A DNA stretch of 29,488 bases, taken from positions 1 through 29,488 of the forward strand of contig DGDD01000092.1 in NCBI GenBank assembly GCA_002385265.1, in the 5' to 3' direction. Within the stretch, counting starts at the first letter, position 1, and each line of letters begins with the position of its first letter. This stretch comes from Chitinophagaceae bacterium UBA3961. Its GTDB lineage: Bacteria > Bacteroidota > Bacteroidia > Chitinophagales > Chitinophagaceae. Positions 7,549-17,793 of the stretch are shown one piece after another. The notes under the pieces were generated by a model. That model had not been told where the DNA came from. It ran no database searches and worked only from the letters and a program-made list of their open reading frames with translations. A program made the position numbers and the translations under genes.

Positions 7549-8915
7549 CAGGCTTCCAATGCTTCTTTAATGGGCAGCACCAGTGTGTCAATATCACCGG
7601 CCCCCGCTATGATGATCAATTGTTTTTCCTTCTTGTTCTTTTTCACCCAATCTACTACCGCATTTTTCTCAAGTAAGAAGTGTTGCTTATTGGTCAATTT
7701 CGACAATAACCAATCACTGGTCACTCCTTCAATAGGCAGTTCGCGTGCCGGATAAATGGGCAGCAACACCGTTTCATCCGCTTCACTTAACACGCTTGCA
7801 AAACCATCGATAAAATCTCTGGTTCGGGTGAAAAGATGTGGTTGAAACAACACGGTACAGGTATAGTCGGGGAAGAGATTTTTGGCACTGCTGATCAAAG
7901 CATGCAACTCTTCCGGATGGTGTGCGTAATCATCCACCACTACCAATTCTTCTGTACGAATGATGTACTCAAATCTTCTCTTTACTCCTTTAAAAGAACT
8001 TACGGCAGCTCGAATCTTTTCATCTGTAATCCCTAGAAAATGTGCTACCGCTATGGCTGCCGTCACATTTTCTACATTATGCAAACCTCCCATGGGGAGA
8101 TAAATGTCTGTTATTTCAGCTCCGTTGATCACTACATCAAATCGATACCCACCTTGCTCCAAGATTCGATTCTTTGAATACACATCGGCGCGACTGTCTT
8201 CACGATGATAGGTCCAATGATGAGGCCCTTTCAATTCAGCACCGCGCTTTAGTCCGTATTTGCTGATCAACAAGCCATCTTTTTTTAGCTTGGAAGAAAA
8301 CTCAATAAAACTTTCTTCCATTGCTTCCGGTGTTCCGTAGATATCCAAATGATCGGGATCCATGGCGGTGATGATGGCGATATCAGGACTCAATTTCAAA
8401 AAACTACGATCGTACTCATCTGCTTCTACCACACACACATTTCGTTCATGGCTCCAATAATTGCTATTATAATTGGCGGCTATTCCACCTAAAAACGCGT
8501 TGCAACCATATTCGCTGTCTCTTAGTATATGGGCTACCATGGTAGTGGTAGTGGTTTTTCCATGCGTTCCTGCCACACAAATATTGAAGGCCTTGTTAGT
8601 GATGTATCCCAATACTTCAGAGCGTTTGAGCAATTGAAATCCTTGCTCCTTATAATACTGCAGTTCTTTATGAGCTGCAGGAATGGCCGGTGTGTAAACG
8701 ATCACGTCCGGTTGCTTTGGGATCAACTCCAAGTTCTCTTCATAGTGTACCTCAATTCCTTCTGCCTCTAATTGCTTTGTAAGTACTGTGGCTGTTTTAT
8801 CGTATCCACTCACTTTATTTCCGTGGAACTTGAAGTATCGTGCCAAGGCACTCATTCCAATTCCACCTATACCGATGAAATAAATCACTTCTTTCTTGTT
8901 CGCATCTGTACTCAT
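7548..8915 (-). CDS. murC: UDP-N-acetylmuramate-L-alanine ligase MurC
   Basis: Adds L-Ala to UDP-MurNAc in the cytoplasm with ATP, the first amino acid of the peptidoglycan stem peptide. The 455 residues have the UDP-binding N-terminal Rossmann motif FIGIGGIGMSALA (13-25) and the Mur ligase P-loop AGTHGKTTTT (115-124). The central-domain EADEYDRSF and the C-terminal DDYAHHPEE and LFQPHLFTRT motifs, characteristic of MurC, are also present. Length is normal. The start is 2 nt after the murG stop and its own stop overlaps ftsQ, so it lies in a tightly packed run of genes. Confidence 0.97.
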   Translation of the reverse strand: MSTDANKKEVIYFIGIGGIGMSALARYFKFHGNKVSGYDKTATVLTKQLEAEGIEVHYEENLELIPKQPDVIVYTPAIPAAHKELQYYKEQGFQLLKRSEVLGYITNKAFNICVAGTHGKTTTTTMVAHILRDSEYGCNAFLGGIAANYNSNYWSHERNVCVVEADEYDRSFLKLSPDIAIITAMDPDHLDIYGTPEAMEESFIEFSSKLKKDGLLISKYGLKRGAELKGPHHWTYHREDSRADVYSKNRILEQGGYRFDVVINGAEITDIYLPMGGLHNVENVTAAIAVAHFLGITDEKIRAAVSSFKGVKRRFEYIIRTEELVVVDDYAHHPEELHALISSAKNLFPDYTCTVLFQPHLFTRTRDFIDGFASVLSEADETVLLPIYPARELPIEGVTSDWLLSKLTNKQHFLLEKNAVVDWVKKNKKEKQLIIIAGAGDIDTLVLPIKEALEA

Positions 8916-8917
8916 GT

Positions 8918-10021
8918 CTACGCCCCCGTACTTTTTTCCAAAATTGCTTTTGCTACCACAGTATCAGCATCGGTAATGGCCAGCTTCGCAATATGTGTTC
9001 TATAAAAACTTCTCAAAGCCGTATCATCTACCAATTTGCGAATCTGTAGTACCAGTTTGTCTTTAGCGTCTGCGTCAGCCACCATGATGGCTGCTTGCTT
9101 ATCAACCAGTCGTTTAGCATTCACCGTTTGATGGTCTTCTGCTGCTAATGGATACGGCACCAATACTGCCGGCTTTTTCACAACTGCTAATTCAGCGAGT
9201 GCCATGGCGCCTGCACGAGAAACAACAATATCGGCAGCGGCATAAGCAATGTCCATTTCAGTAATAAAATCATTCACCCAAATGCGACTCAACCCTTTTA
9301 CCGCTTCTTTTGCCTGATTCAAAAACGGCTTTCCGGTTTGCCAAATCAATTGTGCGTCTTTACCAATAAGCTGGTCCAGATTGTTGGCAATGGCCTCATT
9401 GATGCCTCTCGCTCCCAAACTACCACCGGTAACCAGCACTGTTGCGAAGGCCGGATCCAATCCAAAATGACGAACAGCAGTAGCACGATCCATGGCAGTT
9501 TGTAATAAATTAGAACGAACAGGATTTCCCGTTACACGAATTTTCTCAGCCGGAAAAAATTTCTCCATGCCATCGGTTCCGGTAAAAACCAGGGTCGCTT
9601 TCTTTCCTAGAAGCATGTTCGATTTTCCCGCAAAAGAGTTCGCTTCGTGAATGAAAGTTGGAATACCTTTCGATTGGGCAAAGCGAAGCACCGGAAAACT
9701 AGAGTAGCCTCCTACTCCTACAACCGCTGTGGGTTGAAAAGAGCTGAATATGCTTCTTACTTGGAAAAAACTGCGGATCAACTTAAAAGGCAATCCCAGA
9801 TTTTTTATCAAAGAACTTCTATTGAAACCCGCAATGTCTAAGCCCTCAATTCTATACCCTGCTTGCGGAACTTTTTCCATTTCCATTTTTCCTTTGGCAC
9901 CGATGAATAAGATCTCTGCCTCCGGATTCAATTTTTTAATGGCATTGGCAATTGCAATGGCCGGAAATATATGTCCACCCGTGCCCCCTCCTGCCATTAT
10001 CACTCTCGGTTTCATACTCAT
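8918..10021 (-). CDS. murG: Lipid II synthase MurG (UDP-GlcNAc transferase)
   Basis: Transfers GlcNAc from UDP-GlcNAc to lipid I on the inner face of the membrane, giving lipid II. The N-terminal loop GGGTGGHIFPA (about 11-21) and the C-terminal UDP-binding region with VVSRAGAMALAEL and PYPLAAEDHQTVNA mark a GT-B fold family-28 glycosyltransferase. The chosen ATG at 10021 gives 367 residues and overlaps the ftsW stop by 4 nt (ATGA). An internal ATG two codons later (10015, MKPRV) is equally close to the family start. A longer open frame reaching 10117 runs through ftsW and is not needed. Confidence 0.97.
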   Translation of the reverse strand: MSMKPRVIMAGGGTGGHIFPAIAIANAIKKLNPEAEILFIGAKGKMEMEKVPQAGYRIEGLDIAGFNRSSLIKNLGLPFKLIRSFFQVRSIFSSFQPTAVVGVGGYSSFPVLRFAQSKGIPTFIHEANSFAGKSNMLLGKKATLVFTGTDGMEKFFPAEKIRVTGNPVRSNLLQTAMDRATAVRHFGLDPAFATVLVTGGSLGARGINEAIANNLDQLIGKDAQLIWQTGKPFLNQAKEAVKGLSRIWVNDFITEMDIAYAAADIVVSRAGAMALAELAVVKKPAVLVPYPLAAEDHQTVNAKRLVDKQAAIMVADADAKDKLVLQIRKLVDDTALRSFYRTHIAKLAITDADTVVAKAILEKSTGA

Positions 10022-11274
10022 GCTACTGCAGGGTTTTGTGTTTGATTCAATTGCTCGGGAGATTCTTGTTGCTCTACATTTCTTGCAACACTCAGAATAA
10101 TTCCGATTGCAAAACAAGTAAACAAGAAAGAACTACCGCCCATACTCACCAGTGGAAGTGTAACTCCGGTTACCGGAAACAAATTCACTGCTACTGCCAT
10201 ATTGATCAACGCCTGTATCACAAGCGTAAAACTCAACCCCAAAGCCAGAAAAGCACCAAATGCATAAGGGCATTTTCTAAAAATCCGAATGCTTCGAAAC
10301 AAGAACAACAAATACACCAACACAATGAATGCTCCTCCCACAATTCCATACTCCTCAATAATAATTGCATATATGAAGTCAGAGTAGGGATGGGGTAAAA
10401 AGTTGCGTTGTTCACTATTACCCGGCCCTAATCCCATAATTCCACCTTTTGTTATAGCAATCTTTGCCTGATTTACCTGATAGTTCTCGTCTTTATCTAC
10501 TTGCTTACTATCGTATATAAAATTCTGAACACGTTTGATCCAAGTAGGCATCCTTGCAATCTCCAATAACGCAGGAAGGTCCTTGCATCGGCCTTCTTCC
10601 TTATCGTAATACACAATTGCAGTGATCACTAAAAAGCTAACAGGGATCAATGCCAGTCCAATGGTTGCCGTCAAATGTTTCATACTCACACGACCGATAA
10701 ACAGGAGCAACATGCTGGTAGCGCCGGTCAACAATGCTGTTGACAAATTCGCCGGAGCAATCAATACACAGGTAATGATAACGGGAATGATCACCGGAAG
10801 AAATCCTTTTCTAAAATCCTTGATCACATCTTGCTTCTTACTCAGCAATCGCCCGAGGTACATAAACAGTGCCAGTTTCGCCAAATCGGAAGTTTGAAAT
10901 GTAAGGTTGATCAATGGAAGGCGAATCCATCTACTTCCTTCATTCAAACTAACTCCAAAGAACAAAGTATAAACTAGCAAGGGAACCGAAATTAAAAACA
11001 GTACTCTCGCTATACTGGAGTAAATTTTATAATTCACTCGGTGTGAAAAATAAATAACCCCTAAGCCAATAGAGATGAAGACGATCTGTTTAAACAAATA
11101 CACTTCAGTGTTGCCTCTATTGTACTTGTATGCCAATAAACCGGTGGAACTGTAAACCACCAACAAAGAAACCAGTGCCAATACCAATACCAGCGCCCAA
11201 ATTACTTTGTCGCCTTTTGTCTTCTCTGTAATTCCTTTCAGTGAAGGCGTTTGTATCGGATTGAATTCGTTCAT
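10018..11274 (-). CDS. ftsW: SEDS peptidoglycan glycosyltransferase FtsW
   Basis: Integral membrane glycan polymerase of the SEDS family that works with FtsI at the septum. The 418 residues contain about ten hydrophobic helices. Family motifs are present in order: NEGSRWIRLP, SDLAKLALFMYLG, and GPGNSEQRNFLPHPYSDFIY followed by AIIIEEYGIVGG, then LPLVSMGGSS near the end. A charged insertion between two central helices (KEEGRCKDLPALLEIAR and the KQVDKDEN part) is longer than in E. coli but usual for this phylum. Both N- and C-termini are cytoplasmic by charge. The gene starts 2 nt after the murD stop and overlaps murG by 4 nt. Confidence 0.96.
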   Translation of the reverse strand: MNEFNPIQTPSLKGITEKTKGDKVIWALVLVLALVSLLVVYSSTGLLAYKYNRGNTEVYLFKQIVFISIGLGVIYFSHRVNYKIYSSIARVLFLISVPLLVYTLFFGVSLNEGSRWIRLPLINLTFQTSDLAKLALFMYLGRLLSKKQDVIKDFRKGFLPVIIPVIITCVLIAPANLSTALLTGATSMLLLFIGRVSMKHLTATIGLALIPVSFLVITAIVYYDKEEGRCKDLPALLEIARMPTWIKRVQNFIYDSKQVDKDENYQVNQAKIAITKGGIMGLGPGNSEQRNFLPHPYSDFIYAIIIEEYGIVGGAFIVLVYLLFLFRSIRIFRKCPYAFGAFLALGLSFTLVIQALINMAVAVNLFPVTGVTLPLVSMGGSSFLFTCFAIGIILSVARNVEQQESPEQLNQTQNPAVA

Positions 11275-11276
11275 TC

Positions 11277-12617
11277 TTATAAGTTGCGAACAGCCAGTTT
11301 AAACTGATCGCCACGATCTTCATAGTTCTTAAACAAGTCGAAGCTGGCGCAAGCCGGACTCAACAATACCACATCTCCTTTCTCTGCCAAGCGGAAGGAA
11401 GCAAACACGGCTTCTTCAGCGCTGGTAGTATCCATGATCACCGGAACTTTTCCTTGAAAAGCTTCGTGAATTTTTTTGTTATCAGATCCCAAACAAACAA
11501 TGGCTTTTACTTTTTCGGCCACCAATTCATCCAATAAAGTATAATCGTTCCCTTTATCTACCCCACCCAAAATCAATACGGTTGGCTTGGTCATGCTTTC
11601 CAAAGCATACCAAGTACTGTTTACATTGGTAGCTTTACTATCATTGATGAATTCTACTCCACGAATAGTAGCCACTGCTTCCATTCGATGAGGATAGTTT
11701 TCGAAGCTGGAAATTGCTTCGCGAATTTTTTCTTTGCGTATACCCACAGTTGCCGCTGCCAAACCTGCTGCCATAGTGTTGTACTGATTGTGTTTTCCTT
11801 TCAGAGCGAAATCATAGATACTCATTTGCACACGTTCATCTCCTGCGGCAACGGTCATGAATCCGTTTCTGATTGAGGCGCCTTTGTTTAAGTCTTTATT
11901 CATTGTAATGGGAAGTGGGTTAGATTTTATGGTATAGTTCCGGATGAATTGCATGGTAACCGGATCGTCTTCACAGTAGATGAATGTATCTTCTGCGGTT
12001 TGATTCATAGTAATCCGAAACTTACTGCTGATGTAATTTTCGAATTTGTAATCGTAGCGATCCAGGTGGTCTTCACTGATATTGGTAAGAACAGCTACAT
12101 CGGGACGGAAGTATTGGATATCATCTAACTGGAAACTGCTGATTTCAGCAACATACCAGGGTTTAGGATCCTCCGCAATTTGCTTCGCAAAAGAGTACCC
12201 AATGTTTCCCACTAGCGCAACATCCAGTCCACCGTGTTTACAGATGTGATGAATGAGCGAAGTAGTGGTTGTTTTTCCATTACTACCTGTAATTCCAATG
12301 ATCTTGCTGTTTCCTTTGTAGCGGTACGCGAATTCGATTTCGCTGATGATCGGGATTCCTTGCTTTCGAATTTTCTTGACCAATTCGTTCTTTTCAGGAA
12401 TACCGGGACTTTTCATCACTTCATCGGCGTTCAGAATCAATGCTTCGGTGTGGGTTCCTGCTTCGTAGGCAATTTCATTTGCTTCCAGTTCATTCTTATA
12501 CACTTCTTTCATTCTTCCGCCATCGGAAACAAACACATCATACCCTTGTTGTTTGCCCAACAAGGCTGCACCTACTCCACTTTCACCTGCACCCAGAATT
12601 ACCAAACGCTTCTTCAT
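11277..12617 (-). CDS. murD: UDP-MurNAc-L-alanine-D-glutamate ligase MurD
   Basis: Cytoplasmic ATP-dependent ligase that adds D-Glu to UDP-MurNAc-L-Ala. The 446 residues show the N-terminal nucleotide-binding motif ILGAGESGVGAALL (7-20), SPGIP at 70-74, the Mur ligase P-loop GITGSNGKTTTT (108-119), the central LTNISEDHLDRY motif, NDSKATN, and a C-terminal LLSPACASFDLFKNYEDRG block typical of MurD. Length is normal. It lies 2 nt before ftsW and 149 nt after mraY; no promoter motif was seen in that gap. Confidence 0.97.
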   Translation of the reverse strand: MKKRLVILGAGESGVGAALLGKQQGYDVFVSDGGRMKEVYKNELEANEIAYEAGTHTEALILNADEVMKSPGIPEKNELVKKIRKQGIPIISEIEFAYRYKGNSKIIGITGSNGKTTTTSLIHHICKHGGLDVALVGNIGYSFAKQIAEDPKPWYVAEISSFQLDDIQYFRPDVAVLTNISEDHLDRYDYKFENYISSKFRITMNQTAEDTFIYCEDDPVTMQFIRNYTIKSNPLPITMNKDLNKGASIRNGFMTVAAGDERVQMSIYDFALKGKHNQYNTMAAGLAAATVGIRKEKIREAISSFENYPHRMEAVATIRGVEFINDSKATNVNSTWYALESMTKPTVLILGGVDKGNDYTLLDELVAEKVKAIVCLGSDNKKIHEAFQGKVPVIMDTTSAEEAVFASFRLAEKGDVVLLSPACASFDLFKNYEDRGDQFKLAVRNL

Positions 12618-12766
12618 ACGTACTACTTTTTACTGATCGGGTAGTCGGATTACGGGGGTTCTTCAATAGTTTGAAATTTTCTACTGCACCACAATCTCTT
12701 GTAACTATGATGGTGATCTTCGTTGGGACAGATTGCGAGCCGTGGTTTTTCAGTAATCAGTTTTTC

Positions 12767-14044
12767 TTATCGTATCTTCAGGGTAACAATAGCAAACACT
12801 ACACAAAGCACTGTCACAATCCAAAACCGCGTTACTATTTTTGATTCGTGGTAGCCTAATTTTTGATAATGGTGATGCAATGGACTCATCAGAAACACCC
12901 TTCGCCCCTCACCATATTTTTTCTTGGTGTATTTGAAATAACTCACCTGAATCATTACACTCAAATTCTCTACTAAGAACACACCACAGAATATCGGTAT
13001 CAACAATTCTTTTCTTACAATAATGGCCAGTGAAGCAATCACACCTCCCAACATCAAACTTCCGGTATCGCCCATAAACACTTGGGCGGGGAAGGAATTG
13101 TACCAGAGAAATCCAATACAAGCCCCAATTAAGGCACCAATGTATACACTCAATTCACCCAAATTCGGGATGTACATGATGTTCAGATACTCTGCAAATC
13201 GGAAGTTTCCACTGGCATAAGCAAACACCCCCAAACAAGCTCCAATTACAGCACTCACGCCTGTCGCCAATCCATCAATACCATCGGTGATATTCGCACC
13301 GTTCGACACCGCCGTAATAATGAATACAACTATTACGATGTACAGCAACCAATTGAATGCTCTTACTGCTTCAGGTAATAATTTCGCATAGTTGAATTCG
13401 TGCGTGCGAACAAAGGGAATGGTTGTGATCGGCTCTTTGGCTTCTACAAAGTATTTTGTTTTGCCATCGAAATTTTTCACAATGATGGTAGAATCGCCCG
13501 GTTTTACAGCACCAGTGTATTCGCGCCACGCTTTGGTATTCTTGTTAAAGAGCAATACTGAAGCCACCACAATTCCCAATACCACTTGACCTAATATCTT
13601 AAACCATCCGGCCAGTCCATCTTTGTCTCCTTTTTTATAAGCCACTCCTTCTTTTTGTGCCATTTTTTTAGCACGGAGTTTCAAATAATCATCGATAAAT
13701 CCGATTAATCCCAACCAAATAGTTGCAAAGATCATAAGTCGGATATAAGCTTTGTTCAAATCGGCTAACAATAAGGTTGGGATCAAAATGGCTAGGATAA
13801 TAATAAACCCGCCCATTGTAGGTGTTCCCTTTTTTTGTTGCTCGCCTGCCAAACCCAAATCTCTTACGGTTTCGCCTACCTGCTTTTTACGTAAGTATTC
13901 AATGAACTTTTTGCCAAAAACCGCTGAAATCACCAGACTGAAGATCACTGCCAACATTACTCTTGAAGTAATGAATTGGAAGAGTGCACTTCCGGGGAAT
14001 TTAATCCCTGCTTTAATGAGCCAGTCTGTGATGTGATATAGCAT
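12767..14044 (-). CDS. mraY: Lipid I synthase MraY
   Basis: Phospho-MurNAc-pentapeptide transferase, moving the sugar-peptide onto undecaprenyl phosphate in the inner membrane. About ten membrane helices. Catalytic and family motifs are visible: GTPTMGG at 73-79, the DDY aspartates at 118-120, NITDGIDGLATG, FMGDTGSLMLGG and the HHHYQKLGYHESK end motif. At 425 residues it is longer than the E. coli enzyme (360). The excess is a periplasm/cytoplasm loop insertion between two helices (roughly 170-210, KPGDSTIIVKNFDGKTKYF and so on), which is usual in Bacteroidota. murE ends 121 nt upstream; that gap carries a distant GGAGCGA/TCGCTCC inverted pair but no clear promoter. Confidence 0.97.
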   Translation of the reverse strand: MLYHITDWLIKAGIKFPGSALFQFITSRVMLAVIFSLVISAVFGKKFIEYLRKKQVGETVRDLGLAGEQQKKGTPTMGGFIIILAILIPTLLLADLNKAYIRLMIFATIWLGLIGFIDDYLKLRAKKMAQKEGVAYKKGDKDGLAGWFKILGQVVLGIVVASVLLFNKNTKAWREYTGAVKPGDSTIIVKNFDGKTKYFVEAKEPITTIPFVRTHEFNYAKLLPEAVRAFNWLLYIVIVVFIITAVSNGANITDGIDGLATGVSAVIGACLGVFAYASGNFRFAEYLNIMYIPNLGELSVYIGALIGACIGFLWYNSFPAQVFMGDTGSLMLGGVIASLAIIVRKELLIPIFCGVFLVENLSVMIQVSYFKYTKKKYGEGRRVFLMSPLHHHYQKLGYHESKIVTRFWIVTVLCVVFAIVTLKIR

Positions 14045-14165
14045 GTTGTTTTGTCTTTGTTTTCCGGGCTATGGAGGGAGCGAACCTTTGTTCTGTGGTA
14101 CAAATTGTTTTCCAATCGCTCCACCCCAACCGTCCCGGTGTATATAACCGTCCGCGTTATTCTTT

Positions 14166-15632
14166 TTATCGATCAAGCAGTGCCATAATTTCTCTCAGCA
14201 CTTGTTTATCATCGAAGGGATGTTTCACTCCGTTGATGTCTTGATACTTTTCATGTCCTTTGCCTGCAACCAGTATGATGTCGCCGGGTTGTGCCAGGTT
14301 CACCGCTACTTTGATGGCTTCTTTACGATCGAGAATACTGAGCGCCTTTCTTTTCGCTGCGGTATTCAATCCGGCTTCCATGTCTTTCAAAATTTCAGCC
14401 GGGTCTTCCGTTCTGGGGTTATCAGAGGTAAGCACCACTCTATCACTGTGTTCGCAGGCTACTTCAGCCATAATGGGTCTTTTGGTTTTGTCTCTATCGC
14501 CACCGCATCCCACCACAGTAATGATTTGTTCAGAACCTTTACGTAAATTTTTAATCGTTGCTAGTACATTCAACAATGCGTCGGGCGTGTGTGCGTAATC
14601 TACAATTCCGATGATGGCTTGTCGGGCTGAAACGAAATAATCGAATCTTCCTTCTGCGCCGGTGGTCATACTCAACACGCGTAACACTTCTTGTTTATCA
14701 GCGCCCAGTTCAACTGCGGCTCCATAAACTGCGAGTAGATTGTAGGCATTGAATTCGCCAATCAATCTGAAGTGTACTTCTTGATCGTTCACACTCATCA
14801 TCAAACCTGTGAGTCCATTTTCAAGAATTTTGCCCTTGAAATCGGCCATGGTTTTCAAACTGTAGCTGAGCTTTTTGGCTGCAGTATTTTGCAGCATTAC
14901 AGCTCCTCGCTTGTCGTCGGCATTAGTGATTGCAAATGCATCTGCAGGCAATCCGTCAAAGAACATTTTTTTTACCCTGATGTATTCATCAAAGGTTTTA
15001 TGATAATCAAGGTGATCGTGTGTGATATTACTAAACACGCCCCCTGCATATCTCAGTCCGGCAATCCGATGTTGGTGAACTGCATGTGAGCTTACTTCCA
15101 TGAACACATGGCTGCAGCCGCTTTCTACCATCTGTTTCAACAATGCATTGAGTGAAACAGCATCGGGAGTGGTATGGGTACTGGGTAAAACGGTATCAGC
15201 AATTTGATTTTGAACCGTGCTTACCAGTCCGCAGGTATACCCCAATTGACTAAAGAGCTTGAATAACATGGTAGCGATGGTGGTTTTACCATTGGTACCC
15301 GTTACTCCTACAAGTTCGAGGCGATCTGTAGGTCGTCCGTAGAACTCGTGTGCAATAATGCCTGCTGCATAAGAACTGTCTTCCACTTGAACATAGGTTA
15401 CACCCTCCTTCACATGATCGGGCATGTTCTCAACTATTACCGCTGCTGCTCCGGCTGTTATTGCTTTTTCAATGAACGCATGACCATCGGTGGCCACTCC
15501 TTTTATTGCTATGAAAAGAGACCCTTGGGTTACTTTTCTTGAATCAATTACAATGCTGTTTACTTCAATATCTGTGCTCCCCTGTACCGCTCTTATTCCT
15601 GACTTGTATAAGATATCTTGTAATAAAGCCAT
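14166..15632 (-). CDS. murE: UDP-MurNAc-L-Ala-D-Glu-diaminopimelate ligase MurE
   Basis: Adds the third residue of the stem peptide. The 488 residues have the N-terminal UDP-binding domain (IDSRKVTQGSLFIAIKG), the P-loop GVTGTNGKTT at 109-118, THDHLDYH in the central domain, a candidate carbamylated lysine in RVKKMFF (219-225), and SDNPRTEDP with DNPR at 404-407. DNPR is the signature of meso-diaminopimelate-specific MurE, which indicates a DAP-type peptidoglycan. The start codon is 5 nt after the ftsI stop. Confidence 0.97.
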   Translation of the reverse strand: MALLQDILYKSGIRAVQGSTDIEVNSIVIDSRKVTQGSLFIAIKGVATDGHAFIEKAITAGAAAVIVENMPDHVKEGVTYVQVEDSSYAAGIIAHEFYGRPTDRLELVGVTGTNGKTTIATMLFKLFSQLGYTCGLVSTVQNQIADTVLPSTHTTPDAVSLNALLKQMVESGCSHVFMEVSSHAVHQHRIAGLRYAGGVFSNITHDHLDYHKTFDEYIRVKKMFFDGLPADAFAITNADDKRGAVMLQNTAAKKLSYSLKTMADFKGKILENGLTGLMMSVNDQEVHFRLIGEFNAYNLLAVYGAAVELGADKQEVLRVLSMTTGAEGRFDYFVSARQAIIGIVDYAHTPDALLNVLATIKNLRKGSEQIITVVGCGGDRDKTKRPIMAEVACEHSDRVVLTSDNPRTEDPAEILKDMEAGLNTAAKRKALSILDRKEAIKVAVNLAQPGDIILVAGKGHEKYQDINGVKHPFDDKQVLREIMALLDR

Positions 15633-15637
15633 GATCG

Positions 15638-17776
15638 TTAATTTAATTCCAGTTGAACCACTTGTTGCTTCTGAAGGGTTGTTCCCGGAGCTACACTTTG
15701 TAGTACTACTTTTCCTCTTCCTTTAACTGTCACTTTCAATCCCACTGTTTCCAATAAGAACAATGCATCTTTCAACCCCATTCCTCTCACATCCGGCATT
15801 TTCTGTTTATCTAGTTCCTGACCTCTCAAAACCGATTTCCCTTCAAGTGCGTAGAAACGGCCCCATGATTGTGCTTGCGAACTATCGAGCCAATTCAATC
15901 CCAATGTTTTTGCTACCAAACTCAGTTCATCTGTAGCACCGGCAAACAAATAAGTACTACTGTCTTTTTTGGCGGGCATTTGAAACGGATTGTCTTTGTA
16001 TCCTGCATCCAGCGCATATAATTTATCAGCCAGTGTTTTAAATACAGGGCCTGCAACTGCAGCACCATAATATTTCTTTGCGAAGGGTTTATTTCGCACT
16101 ACCACAATGCAACTGTATTTGGGAGCATCGGCAGGGAAATATCCGGCAAAGGAGCTTTGATAAATATGTTCTGAATATCCTTTGTTTCCATTGGCCATCA
16201 AGGCAGTTCCGGTTTTACCCGCTACTTTATATGGCGCACCTAAAAAGAGCTTATAGCCGGTTCCACCTTCTTCGTTACAAACTCCATTCAAACTTTCCTT
16301 CAAGAGCTGAATGGTTTGCTCACTGGCTATTTTATCGACCAACACTTCCGGTTCAAACTGTTGGACGGTTTCTCCATTTTTCTGAATTGCGTTTACCAAA
16401 TAGGGTTTCATCATTGTTCCCCTGTTCGCAACTGCGTTGTACAACATCAGTGTTTGTAAGGGACTCACCGCTACTTCATATCCAAAAGCCATCCAAGGCA
16501 AAGAAGTAGCACTCCAAGTTCTCGACTTTGGTGTTTTGATAATAGGAGGTGTTTCTCCTTTTAAATCAACACCGCTGTACTCGTGCAATCTCAAACGTTT
16601 CAAATGGTCAATGAACTGAATCGGATCTTTGGTATAATGCGCCACCGCCATTTTTGCCATAGCCACATTTGAACTCGCCATAAACGCTTGCTTCATTGTC
16701 ACCACTCTTAAACCGTGCTCCTCTGAATCGAAAACCGTTCTGCCTCCTACTTTCCATTGACCTCCCTCTAAATCCACAGTAGAGTTCAGATTGATCTGTT
16801 TGTCTTCCAACAAGGCCAACATAGTAGCCAATTTGAAAGTAGATCCCGGTTCTGATGTGCGTATCGCGTAATTAAGATCTTCTGTATAGTCGCCCTTAGA
16901 GGTTCTTCCAAGGTTAGCCATCGCTTTTATCTTCCCCGTTGCCACTTCCATCACAATGCAGGTTCCATATTCACATTCATTTTCTTTCAACACACTGTAC
17001 AATGCTTGCTCTGCGATGTCTTGAATGTTTACGTTGATGGTGGTGATAATGTCTTTTCCGTGTTCAGGTTCTATTTCAGACCCTTCTACAGGAACATACA
17101 CACCAGGAGATAATTTCTGCATCAATCGTTTTCCACCTTCACCTTTCAGCACTGAATCGTAAGTGTATTCCAATCCAACGTTCATGGTGCGGGTCTCTCC
17201 ATTCGAATCCACAAAAGCTCTCGACAATCCAATGGTTCTATTCGCCAGCAAACCGAAAGGCATCAATCGCTTGCTATTGGCTTGAACAATCATACCGCCT
17301 TTGTTAGGATCCAATTTTAAGAGCGGAAATTTCTTGATTTCCTGATACTCACGAAACGAGATGTTCTTTCTTAGTAAGAAATATCGATTCTTCTTCTTGT
17401 AACCCACCAACATCGGTTTTTTGTATTCCGCTGCTGATTTGTCTTTGAAGAAAGCTGCCATATAATAGCAGAGTGAATCAACATTGTCTTTAAAGATCTT
17501 TCCTCCTTTCTGGCGCAATCCGTCGGCTGCAAAATCGATGTAGATATCGTAGTAAGGAATGGAAGTGCTTAGCATGCTTCCGTCTTCGCTATAAATACTA
17601 CCTCGTTCAGCCTTGATGTCAAATATCTTTTGTTGTTGTTCTTTCGCCATTTCCCTCCAAGTATCACCTTGTACTTGTTGGATGTAAACAGCGCGACCGA
17701 TGATCACTACCCCGAACACGGCTATCCCGATAAAGGATAAGTACACTCTCCACAGTATGTCCTTTTTAACTTCCAT
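15638..17776 (-). CDS. ftsI: Septal transpeptidase FtsI (class B PBP) with PASTA domain
   Basis: Crosslinks septal peptidoglycan, partner of FtsW. The 712 residues contain a short cytoplasmic tail, one membrane helix (about 11-30), a PBP dimerisation/pedestal domain starting with the RGSIYSEDG motif (58-66), and the transpeptidase domain. The active site has SxxK as STFK (Ser312, Lys315), SSN at 368-370, and KTGT at 521-524. A single C-terminal PASTA domain (about 654-712, MPDVRGMGLKDALFLLE) follows. PASTA domains on this protein are seen in Bacteroidota and Gram-positives but not in E. coli FtsI. It lies 17 nt after ftsL. Confidence 0.96.
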   Translation of the reverse strand: MEVKKDILWRVYLSFIGIAVFGVVIIGRAVYIQQVQGDTWREMAKEQQQKIFDIKAERGSIYSEDGSMLSTSIPYYDIYIDFAADGLRQKGGKIFKDNVDSLCYYMAAFFKDKSAAEYKKPMLVGYKKKNRYFLLRKNISFREYQEIKKFPLLKLDPNKGGMIVQANSKRLMPFGLLANRTIGLSRAFVDSNGETRTMNVGLEYTYDSVLKGEGGKRLMQKLSPGVYVPVEGSEIEPEHGKDIITTINVNIQDIAEQALYSVLKENECEYGTCIVMEVATGKIKAMANLGRTSKGDYTEDLNYAIRTSEPGSTFKLATMLALLEDKQINLNSTVDLEGGQWKVGGRTVFDSEEHGLRVVTMKQAFMASSNVAMAKMAVAHYTKDPIQFIDHLKRLRLHEYSGVDLKGETPPIIKTPKSRTWSATSLPWMAFGYEVAVSPLQTLMLYNAVANRGTMMKPYLVNAIQKNGETVQQFEPEVLVDKIASEQTIQLLKESLNGVCNEEGGTGYKLFLGAPYKVAGKTGTALMANGNKGYSEHIYQSSFAGYFPADAPKYSCIVVVRNKPFAKKYYGAAVAGPVFKTLADKLYALDAGYKDNPFQMPAKKDSSTYLFAGATDELSLVAKTLGLNWLDSSQAQSWGRFYALEGKSVLRGQELDKQKMPDVRGMGLKDALFLLETVGLKVTVKGRGKVVLQSVAPGTTLQKQQVVQLELN

Positions 17777-17793
17777 GCTCGCGGGCCGGTCTT

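Noticed and set aside
10022..10117. Longer murG start (TTG or other codon at 10117)
   Set aside because: It would overlap ftsW by 100 nt, and the family N-terminus (MKPRVIMAGGGTGG) begins at 10015-10021.
14077..14122. GGAGCGA/TCGCTCC inverted pair in the murE-mraY gap as a regulatory hairpin
   Set aside because: Arms are only 7 bp and 32 nt apart, with no terminator or promoter signal next to them.
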